DNA of 49,551 nucleotides, taken from assembly GCA_015232555.1 (NCBI GenBank), contig JADFZJ010000020.1:1-49551 (forward strand), in the 5' to 3' direction. Below, piece by piece: positions 35,821 to 42,896 of the stretch. Source of the DNA: Desulfamplus sp. (GTDB lineage: Bacteria > Desulfobacterota > Desulfobacteria > Desulfobacterales > Desulfobacteraceae). The notes under the pieces are model-generated. The model was not told the DNA's origin. It saw nothing but the letters and a program-made list of their open reading frames with translations, and searched no databases. Within the stretch, counting starts at the first letter, position 1; each line of letters starts with the position of its first letter. A program made the position numbers and the translations under genes.

Positions 35821-35873
35821 ATATGGGTAATAAATATCCAGACTCTATCCATCTGGATATTTATTACCCATAT
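35821..35873 (+). promoter_or_regulatory. 22-bp perfect hairpin in the leader of the metallophosphoesterase gene
   Basis: Bases 35821-35842 are the exact reverse complement of 35852-35873, with a 9-base loop. The hairpin ends 17 bases before the ATG at 35891, where the ribosome site is weak (AATAGGC). No T-run follows. The remaining part of this 333-base gap is AT-rich with no gene seen. It may control translation, stabilise RNA or be a binding site. Confidence 0.75.
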
Positions 35874-35890
35874 AAGGGCTTAAAATAGGC

Positions 35891-36499
35891 ATGAAAATTT
35901 TATCTGTATCTGATGTTGTTGTGCCCTCTCTTTACAAGGATTTTGATCAAAATCTGTTTAGCGGTGTTGATCTTGTTCTCGCATGTGGAGATTTGCCTCC
36001 TGAATATCTCTCATTTATCCTCCATTCTCTTAATGTTCCGCTATATTATGTGCGTGGAAACCATGATATAAGATACGATCTTAAGCCGCCTATGGGGTGC
36101 ACAGATATTCACAGTAAAATCGTTAAATTTCAAAATATTAAAATAATGGGGCTTGGCGGTTCAAGATGGTATAATGGAGGAATGAATCAATATACAGAAG
36201 TCCAGATGAACAAAATAATCAGCGAAATGAGATTATCCATCTGGTGGAACAGGGGTGTTGATATTGTAATAACCCATTCTCCTCCCCGACATATCCATGA
36301 TGCTGAAGACCGTTGCCATAGAGGATTTACCTCGTTTGTTCGGTTTATTGATAAATATAAACCCGCCTATTTTATTCACGGGCACATTCATCAGCATTTC
36401 AACTGTCCTGAGGAGCGTATAACCTCTGTAAACAGAACAAAGGTGATAAATACCTATGGCTACAACATCATTGAGCTTAATAATGAAAAAACTGTCTGA
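35891..36499 (+). CDS. Calcineurin-like metallophosphoesterase
   Basis: 202 residues. Metal motifs are CGDLPPEYL, RGNHD, THSPP and HGHIH, in family order. The first family motif DxH appears as SVSDVVVP, so the usual His is replaced by Val, which may alter the first metal site. Members cleave phosphomonoesters or diesters, nucleotides or nucleic acids; the substrate here is unknown. It overlaps the next gene by 17 bases, implying coupled translation with a ParB/RAM-like protein. A long hairpin precedes it. Confidence 0.82.
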   Translation: MKILSVSDVVVPSLYKDFDQNLFSGVDLVLACGDLPPEYLSFILHSLNVPLYYVRGNHDIRYDLKPPMGCTDIHSKIVKFQNIKIMGLGGSRWYNGGMNQYTEVQMNKIISEMRLSIWWNRGVDIVITHSPPRHIHDAEDRCHRGFTSFVRFIDKYKPAYFIHGHIHQHFNCPEERITSVNRTKVINTYGYNIIELNNEKTV

Positions 36500-37646
36500 T
36501 TTTTTTGGATTTAGCAGCAGAGACAACACCCAAACCAGAGATTGTAATGATATAAAAGATATCACTTCATTTGAGAATACCCAGAAAAAAGAGTGTGCTT
36601 TTGACAGCAGAGAGCGAGGTGTTCAGACAGTAAAATTGAGCCAGATAGCAGGCAGTGTAGGCAGATATCAAGACTTTGATGAGCAATTCCGCTTCAAGAG
36701 CCAAGTTCCTTCAGAACGGTTTACATCTATTTTAGAGGCGATGCGTTGCGGCACAGTGCTGCCTCCTGTTAAACTCTATCAGATTAAAGATGAATATTAT
36801 GTTCTTGACGGTAACCACAGGGTTGCGGCTGCAAAAAAACTTCATCATGACGAGATACTTGCCACAATAATTGAGTTTATTCCATCTCGTGAAACTCTTG
36901 ATAATGTGCTTTATAATGAGATGATGGATTTTTGCGACAGAACAGGGCTTCCTCGAAGCATAAAGTTGACTGAAGTTGGACAGTATGACAACTTGCTTGA
37001 ACAGATAGACGAACACTATACATATCTTAAAAATCTCGCATCTACTGCTAAAAATGAAATATCTAATAATGCTCTAACCAGCTATTCAACTTCTTCGTCT
37101 AAAGTTAGCCCCCCGCTCACTTTTGCAGCAGCAGCAAGAGACTGGTATAGGAGCATTTATCAGCCATTATGCTCAATTATCAAGAGAGGCAATATTGTGG
37201 AGACATTTTCAAACAGAACTCTTGCTGATCTTTATGTCTATATCTCTGTGGGACATTGGAAACGGAAACGCCCAGCCCATTATGGAATTGGTCTTGGAAA
37301 GATGATACCAGCATCAATGGAAGAGTTCAGAGACGAAATGACAGAGCTAAATGAGATCGAGTATCCTGAAATGAAACAAAGCATTACGGTGTTTGTTCTT
37401 ATGACGGTAAGGGCTAAAAACGAGTATAAAATAATTGAAAAACTATTTGAGCTTGACGAGATAGTTGAAATACACTCTGTTCACGGAGATGTTGATCTGC
37501 TTGTCAAGGTGAGGCTTTCAAGAGACCTTTTAAGTTCTGACGCAGAAGTTATCTCCAATTTTGTCCACGAAAAGATGCGGCAGCTAAATGGAGTTGTAAG
37601 CAGCAAAACCCTGATTCCCGGGCTTTCCCGTATCAAGCCTGTGTAG
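36483..37646 (+). CDS. ParB-like N-terminal / Lrp-RAM-like C-terminal chimera
   Basis: 387 residues from the ATG at 36483, which lies inside the upstream gene. Around residues 95-120 is YYVLDGNHRVAAAKKL, the ParB/Srx-like core that in ParB binds CTP. The middle (about 140-295) is helical and unassigned, with a Ser/Thr-rich linker. The last ~85 residues (SITVFVLMTVRAKNEYKIIEKLF, GDVDLLVKVRL) match the RAM effector-binding domain of Lrp/AsnC regulators. No helix-turn-helix is evident. The combination with a metallophosphoesterase suggests a small nucleotide-linked regulatory pair, but this is inference. Confidence 0.65.
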   Translation: MKKLSDFFGFSSRDNTQTRDCNDIKDITSFENTQKKECAFDSRERGVQTVKLSQIAGSVGRYQDFDEQFRFKSQVPSERFTSILEAMRCGTVLPPVKLYQIKDEYYVLDGNHRVAAAKKLHHDEILATIIEFIPSRETLDNVLYNEMMDFCDRTGLPRSIKLTEVGQYDNLLEQIDEHYTYLKNLASTAKNEISNNALTSYSTSSSKVSPPLTFAAAARDWYRSIYQPLCSIIKRGNIVETFSNRTLADLYVYISVGHWKRKRPAHYGIGLGKMIPASMEEFRDEMTELNEIEYPEMKQSITVFVLMTVRAKNEYKIIEKLFELDEIVEIHSVHGDVDLLVKVRLSRDLLSSDAEVISNFVHEKMRQLNGVVSSKTLIPGLSRIKPV

Positions 37647-37700
37647 AAGGCAGGTCAGCGGGTCATTTCTGATAAAATCTGAGATGTTGAGTTTATTGAA

Positions 37701-37714
37701 TTTTTACGTAAAAA
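37701..37714. repeat. 14-bp palindrome
   Basis: TTTTTACGTAAAAA is fully palindromic and lies in the 286-base gap before tatB. It may be chance in AT-rich sequence or a protein-binding site. Confidence 0.4.
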
Positions 37715-37852
37715 GGATATCAGATTGAATTTAAAAGAAACTTGCCCAAACCTGAGATATAATTTATAAAGAGGTCTTATTTTAAAACCGTGCCATTTAA
37801 GGCATTGAAGTTTCGTCATTCGTTGTGTCCTTCAGGGCATGACAGTTTTATA

Positions 37853-37882
37853 TGAAAGTCTCTTAACTAACTTTCATTTTTA
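37853..37882 (+). terminator. Weak terminator-like hairpin before tatB
   Basis: TGAAAGT (37853-37859) pairs with ACTTTCA (37870-37876), followed by TTTTT. The stem is low in GC, so strength is doubtful. It would end the metallophosphoesterase/ParB-RAM transcript. Confidence 0.4.
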
Positions 37883-37932
37883 GTGGTGTAAGTCATTGCA
37901 TGGGAGTTATATAAAATTTAAGGAGTTTAATC

Positions 37933-38334
37933 ATGTTTGGTTTGGGAATGCCTGAAATACTTCTGATTTTAGCTATTGCTTTAATGGTTATAGGTCCAAA
38001 AAAGTTGCCTGATATGGCAAAATCTCTTGGACGTGCTCTTGGTGAATTCAAACGAGCTGCTCAGGACTTTAAAAACAGTATTGATTTAGACAATACTGTT
38101 AAAGAGTTCAATGACCCTATCAAAAATATTAAAGACGATCTGAAAGTTTTTTCTGACCCGTTAAAGAGTTCAACAGGGCAAGTAATAGAATCAGAGGAGA
38201 AGATAAAAGAGTCGACAGATGAGATAACTAAAGGTGGTACTGTCAGCCTTACTAAAGCAAAAGTTCTTGAGCCGTCTGATGTTCAGAATGTGGAATCAGC
38301 CGATGTGCAAAATAGGGATGGAAAGGACAAATGA
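37933..38334 (+). CDS. tatB: Sec-independent translocase protein TatB (TatA/B family)
   Basis: 133 residues. N-terminal helix MFGLGMPEILLILAIALMVI, the GPKKLPDMAKSLG hinge and an amphipathic helix ALGEFKRAAQDFK identify TatA/TatB. The conserved Glu at position 8 and overall length (longer than TatA) favour TatB. It starts after AAGGAG. The stop overlaps tatC by 4 bases (ATGA). No second TatA gene is present in this window. Confidence 0.85.
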   Translation: MFGLGMPEILLILAIALMVIGPKKLPDMAKSLGRALGEFKRAAQDFKNSIDLDNTVKEFNDPIKNIKDDLKVFSDPLKSSTGQVIESEEKIKESTDEITKGGTVSLTKAKVLEPSDVQNVESADVQNRDGKDK

Positions 38335-39137
38335 CAGAGAGAGAAGAAGATAAACTGCCTTTTACAGAACATCTATCAGAGTTGCGAGACAGATTAGTCC
38401 GATGTTTTATTGCAGTTGGAGTCGGTTTTGTCGTTGCATATATATTTAAGGAAAAGTTGTTTGACATTCTCAATGCTCCTCTTGTGAAGGTTATGGGAGG
38501 AGAGACTAAAATGATTTTTACAGGTTTACCAGAAGCCTTTTTTACATACATGAAGCTGGCTTTACTTGGCGGTATTGTTATTGCCACCCCTGTCCTTTTT
38601 TATGAATTCTGGATGTTTATCTCTCCAGGATTATATCGTGATGAAAAGAAATTTCTTATTCCAGCTATAGTTTTGTCCTTGATTTTTTTCATTATTGGAT
38701 CAAGTTTTGGTTATTTCGTTGTTTTTCCTTATGGATTTGAGTTTCTTCTCGCTTTTGCATCAGAAAATATACAGGCAATGCCGTCAATGAAGGAATATTT
38801 AGCCTTTTCTTCAAAAATGCTTTTAGCATTTGGATTTGTGTTTGAACTTCCTCTTGTATTGACCTTAATGGCACGAATGGGGCTTGTCTCAGTTGAATTT
38901 CTTAAAAAAAATAGAAAGTATGCTGTACTTATTATCTTTATAGTAGCAGCACTTATTACACCTGGTCCTGATGTTATCAGCCAATTGATGATGGCTGTAC
39001 CGCTTATGTTTTTATATGAGCTTAGTATTCTCGGATCAAGACTGTTTGGTAAAAAAAAGGATAGCAATCAAGAAGATGAAGAGGATGAAAATAGCGAAAA
39101 ATTTAAAGTAGAGAGTGATGAAGCAGGTGAGAAATAA
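38331..39137 (+). CDS. tatC: Sec-independent translocase protein TatC
   Basis: 268 residues, six membrane helices. The N-terminus MTEREEDKLPFTEHLSELRDRLVRC carries the HLxELRxR twin-arginine recognition motif, and FEFLLAFASENIQAMPSMKEYLAF and FELPLVLTLMARMG are family blocks. The last ~25 residues are acidic (DSNQEDEEDENSEKFKVESDE), more than usual. It receives folded, often cofactor-bound, proteins for export. It overlaps tatB by 4 bases. Confidence 0.93.
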   Translation: MTEREEDKLPFTEHLSELRDRLVRCFIAVGVGFVVAYIFKEKLFDILNAPLVKVMGGETKMIFTGLPEAFFTYMKLALLGGIVIATPVLFYEFWMFISPGLYRDEKKFLIPAIVLSLIFFIIGSSFGYFVVFPYGFEFLLAFASENIQAMPSMKEYLAFSSKMLLAFGFVFELPLVLTLMARMGLVSVEFLKKNRKYAVLIIFIVAALITPGPDVISQLMMAVPLMFLYELSILGSRLFGKKKDSNQEDEEDENSEKFKVESDEAGEK

Positions 39138-39293
39138 ATATGAATTTGAGTCTGAACATAAGCAGCTATACTGCAATTATTGTTTGATTGAAATTCTTGA
39201 ATAATAAAATAGTGCATAAAATAATAAAAAGTTGATAAGAGTAGAAAATAGGGAACTTAAAACTTATCATAAACTCCTTAAAATTTTTTATTA

Positions 39294-39321
39294 TTGACAT
39301 GATTGAACACCATATTATAAT
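39294..39321 (+). promoter_or_regulatory. Consensus sigma70 promoter for the cytochrome gene
   Basis: TTGACA at 39294-39299 and TATAAT at 39316-39321 are exact consensus hexamers, 16 bases apart. The leader would be about 130 bases long; within it CAGGCAG and CTGTCTG could form a small hairpin. The rest of the 323-base gap is AT-rich with no gene seen. Confidence 0.8.
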
Positions 39322-39461
39322 AGCCTGCAAATTATGAATTTAAATTGATTAATATTCAAAAATGACGCATTTGGATTTTTATCAGGCAGTTTTGGGATGC
39401 TGTCTGGTATATGTGATAAGGTAAAAAACTATTTATTAACTGTTTAGAGGAGTAAGGAACG

Positions 39462-39920
39462 ATGAAAAAATCTGTTACATTGATGTTGGCTGTTGGTGTC
39501 GCTTTTCTTTTTGCTGTAACATGTATTTATGCAGGAACAAAAGCTGAAGACACATTCAAGATGGAGACAAAAGAGTACGCAAAACACACAAAGGGCTTAG
39601 TTGAATTTACCCACAAAAAGCACATTGATACACACAAGGTTACCTGCGGTCAATGCCATCATGACGACAAGGGAAAAGCCCTTGAACTTAAAGAAGGCGA
39701 TGATGTCCAAAAATGCGTAACCTGCCATAAAGAGACAGGTAAAGCACCAGAAGGCGAAAAACTTGCCAAGAAAGAGAAGATCGTAAAATATCACAAAGAA
39801 GCTCTTCATGCAAATTGCATTGACTGCCATAAAGAGTCTAACAAGAAAGCTGGAGATCCAAAAGGTAAGGGACCTGCTCCCACTTCATGTAATGACTGTC
39901 ATCCCAAAGCTGCAAAATAA
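39462..39920 (+). CDS. Tetraheme c3-type cytochrome
   Basis: 152 residues with a signal peptide (core LMLAVGVAFLFAVTCIYA). Four CxxCH haem sites are present: CGQCH (62-66), CVTCH (85-89), CIDCH (119-123), CNDCH (143-147), with His residues available as sixth ligands. Cytochrome c3 carries electrons in the periplasm between hydrogenases or formate dehydrogenases and membrane complexes in sulfate reducers. All four spacings are two residues, unlike Desulfovibrio c3 which mixes CX2CH and CX4CH. GAGGAG precedes the ATG. It is monocistronic, between a consensus promoter and a strong terminator. Confidence 0.9.
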   Translation: MKKSVTLMLAVGVAFLFAVTCIYAGTKAEDTFKMETKEYAKHTKGLVEFTHKKHIDTHKVTCGQCHHDDKGKALELKEGDDVQKCVTCHKETGKAPEGEKLAKKEKIVKYHKEALHANCIDCHKESNKKAGDPKGKGPAPTSCNDCHPKAAK

Positions 39921-39956
39921 TATCACAAAAAGTTACTGCTGATATTATAACTTATT

Positions 39957-39999
39957 GATAAAAAGGGTTTTTCTGCAAAATGCGGAAAAACCCTTTTTT
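39957..39999. terminator. Rho-independent terminator after the cytochrome gene
   Basis: AAAAAGGGTTTTTCTGC pairs with GCGGAAAAACCCTTTTTT (one G-T pair, short loop), ending in six T bases. It can also serve the convergent recD2 gene. Confidence 0.85.
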
Positions 40000-40026
40000 A
40001 TGTTTAAGGTAATTTTATATTCAATT

Positions 40027-42786
40027 CTATTTGTTCACAAAAAAATTAGACCTAAGCAAATCTTCCAAATCCGTCTGTCTTAAAGTGGTATCCTGATTTT
40101 TTACAGCCATTCCCATAGCTTTGCGGGTGCCTACAAATATGGCAAGTTTTTTTGCCCTTGTTAAACCAGTATATATAAGATTTCTAAATAGCATCTTAAA
40201 ATGTTGGGAGAGAACAGGAATAATCACAACATCAAATTCGCTGCCCTGCGATTTATGTATGGTTATGCAGTATGCAAGATCAAGCTCAAGAATATCGTCA
40301 CGCTGATAATTGACAACTCTGTTGTCTGGATAAAAAGAGACTGCACAGGTAAGTTCTGTTATATCCATATCAACTATTATTCCGATATCTCCATTAAAAA
40401 CCCCAAGATCGTAGTTGTTCCGCCTGTGAATAACCCTGTCTCCTGTTCTAAATATTCTCTCTCCAACCCTAATCTCTCGTTTCCCTTCTGCTGCTGGATT
40501 GACAGATGCCTGTATCATTCTATTTAAATTTAGTGTTCCAAGGGTGCCTCGTGTCATTGGAGATAGAATCTGAATTTCGCACCCTCTGCCGTAATATTTG
40601 GGAATCCACTCCTGATAGAGCCTTCTTACCATATCTGCTGCTGCATATCCATAATGGAGAGATGACCAAGGATGCACGCTTTTTAGAACTGCCATAAGCT
40701 CTTTTACCTCTGTATCAGCATTATAGAGAGCATTTATATCAACATGCTCAAATTTTTTAGGAATCTTTATCTCTGTCTCATAGGGTCTTAACGTCTCATT
40801 AATCCTAAACTCATAAAGCTCCTTATCTTTATCAAGATCATAACTATTTTTATGAGTATCATCATAATCATCTTTATGAATACCATAACCAACAGTAGAT
40901 GTATTGGCTGCCAGATAAGTATTAGCTGCCAGCTTATCACCATCTGACTGCTTAAAATTTACCTCGTTAGCATTAGAGACCCGTTTTACCTGTGTGACAA
41001 AGTTAATCTGCTCTTTTGTTGCTTCATCAGAATCTATGAACATGCAGTCTATCTTCTGTGTCCAGATTTCAGGCTTCTTAAATGGTGATGTAATCCAGGG
41101 CATTTCACCCTTGTTAATCTGATGGGCATATCTGATAATAAGGGACTCTCTTGCCTGACGAAATATCTGTGTAAGTACAAAACAAGGAACAACACCAGAG
41201 GCGATCATATCTTTTAGCACATTGCCAGCACCAACTGAAGGCAGTTGGTCTGCATCTCCAATAAATAGAACTTGGCACGATTGAGGAACAGCTTTTAACA
41301 GAGCCGCAGTAAGGTTAATGTCGAGCATTGAGCACTCATCAACAATTAAGAAATCAGCTCGAAGAGGATTTTTATCATTTTTTTTAAACTCCCCACCTTT
41401 CCACTCTAACAAGCGGTGGATAGTTTTTGCCTCTCTGGCAATCACCTCACTCATACGTTGTGCTGCCCGTCCTGTGGGTGCTGCAAGCAATATTTTAATC
41501 TGACGATTATCTTTGTGGTGCTTTTGATCTGATATATTTTTTTTCTCATCTCTATATTCAAATTCATCTAATTCGTTTGAATCATTAAAAATTTCAGCTT
41601 TTCCAATTGCTTCAAGCAATCTTACAATTACAAGAGTTGTGGTTGTCTTACCGCACCCCGGTCCGCCTGTAAGAATTGAAAACTTCTGGTTCACAATCGA
41701 AACAACCGCCTTTGCCTGCTCATCACTCAACTTTATATGGCGAGCTTTGCAGTAAAGGTATATCCAACGATCTAAAGCCTCTTTTTCTATGTGGGGAAAA
41801 TCATATGTTTTGCACATCGTTGATACTCGTTGAGCAACATAAAGCTCATCAAAGTAGAGCGATTTTGAGTAGTAGCAACCCTCCTTGTTTATGATTTTTC
41901 CATTTTTATTCATATTATCTAAAATATCAGCTATGCGTTCTTGAATATCCATCCCAAGAAGCTCTTCCACCTGTTCTTCAATTTGTGCAAGCTTCAGATA
42001 ACAGTGACCAAAATTTCTGCTGGCAGCAAGAACATGACGGATTGCTGCCATAATACGCTTGTCGCTGTCAGGGGCAAAGCCTATACTTAAAGCTACCCTG
42101 TCAGCAGAAAAAAAGCCGATACCGTAGAAATCATTGGCAAGACGATATGGGTCTTCGGTAACATACTTTATTGCATTATCCCCATACTCTTTATAAATTC
42201 TTACGGCAAACAGGGTGCTGATTCCATGAGATTGCAAAAACATCATAACATCTCGAATTGACTTGTGCTCTGTCCATGCCTGACTTATCATCTCCAATTT
42301 TTTATGAGCAATACCGGGTATTTCTGTAAGACGTTCGATTTCAAATTCAAATATTTCAAGAGTCTCTTTATCAAAATATTTTACAATTTTTTTTGCTGTC
42401 TGAGGTCCCACGCCTTTAATCAGACCAGAACCTAAATATTTCTCAAGAGCTGCTGTGGTTGCAGGTTTTCTCTCCTGTGCCAATGAAGCCTTAAATTGAC
42501 GTCCATATTTAGGGTGAACTATCCATGACCCTTCAAACTCCATAGTCGCACCTGCAAACACTTTTGTTTGATGCACCACAACCGTCTCCTGCTGCTGTGG
42601 AGCGTTAAACGGAACAACACGCAGAACAGACCAGCCATTATCTTGATTATGGTATGTTATCCTCTCAACAACACCCCGTAAATGCTCTGTGATACTACCT
42701 GTATGATAATTATTTGTGCTGTAGTTTTGGATTCTATCGGGCTGCTGATTAGTTATATCTGTGTAGTTTTTGTCCGTATAGTGCAA
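40027..42786 (-). CDS. recD2: RecD2-type SF1B DNA helicase
   Basis: 919 residues. N-terminal OB-like and helix-hairpin-helix part (GVVERITYHNQDNGW, GSGLIKGVGPQTAKKI), then Walker A GGPGCGKTTT at 374-382, DECSMLDINL (Walker B), GDADQLPSVG and the C-terminal AYCITIHKSQGSEFD motif. RecD2 acts in DNA repair without RecBC, moving 5' to 3'. Polar inserts with Asn, Asp and Lys occur at about 400-425 and 610-670 (LAANTYLAANTSTVGYG...), not typical of the family. It diverges from the radical-SAM gene; the shared 110-base gap holds their starts. Confidence 0.9.
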   Translation of the reverse strand: MHYTDKNYTDITNQQPDRIQNYSTNNYHTGSITEHLRGVVERITYHNQDNGWSVLRVVPFNAPQQQETVVVHQTKVFAGATMEFEGSWIVHPKYGRQFKASLAQERKPATTAALEKYLGSGLIKGVGPQTAKKIVKYFDKETLEIFEFEIERLTEIPGIAHKKLEMISQAWTEHKSIRDVMMFLQSHGISTLFAVRIYKEYGDNAIKYVTEDPYRLANDFYGIGFFSADRVALSIGFAPDSDKRIMAAIRHVLAASRNFGHCYLKLAQIEEQVEELLGMDIQERIADILDNMNKNGKIINKEGCYYSKSLYFDELYVAQRVSTMCKTYDFPHIEKEALDRWIYLYCKARHIKLSDEQAKAVVSIVNQKFSILTGGPGCGKTTTTLVIVRLLEAIGKAEIFNDSNELDEFEYRDEKKNISDQKHHKDNRQIKILLAAPTGRAAQRMSEVIAREAKTIHRLLEWKGGEFKKNDKNPLRADFLIVDECSMLDINLTAALLKAVPQSCQVLFIGDADQLPSVGAGNVLKDMIASGVVPCFVLTQIFRQARESLIIRYAHQINKGEMPWITSPFKKPEIWTQKIDCMFIDSDEATKEQINFVTQVKRVSNANEVNFKQSDGDKLAANTYLAANTSTVGYGIHKDDYDDTHKNSYDLDKDKELYEFRINETLRPYETEIKIPKKFEHVDINALYNADTEVKELMAVLKSVHPWSSLHYGYAAADMVRRLYQEWIPKYYGRGCEIQILSPMTRGTLGTLNLNRMIQASVNPAAEGKREIRVGERIFRTGDRVIHRRNNYDLGVFNGDIGIIVDMDITELTCAVSFYPDNRVVNYQRDDILELDLAYCITIHKSQGSEFDVVIIPVLSQHFKMLFRNLIYTGLTRAKKLAIFVGTRKAMGMAVKNQDTTLRQTDLEDLLRSNFFVNK

Positions 42787-42896
42787 TTATGGCTGCCCCT
42801 TTTTAAATTCCGATTGCTTTCTTTGAGTTAAAATGAGATATTCACTATTTGTCAAAAATTAATAACAATAACATGGAATTATTAACTATTTTTATC

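Noticed and set aside
36483-37646. Chromosome partition ParB
   Set aside because: No ParA partner, no helix-turn-helix and an added RAM domain; only the small VLDGNHRV core is ParB-like.
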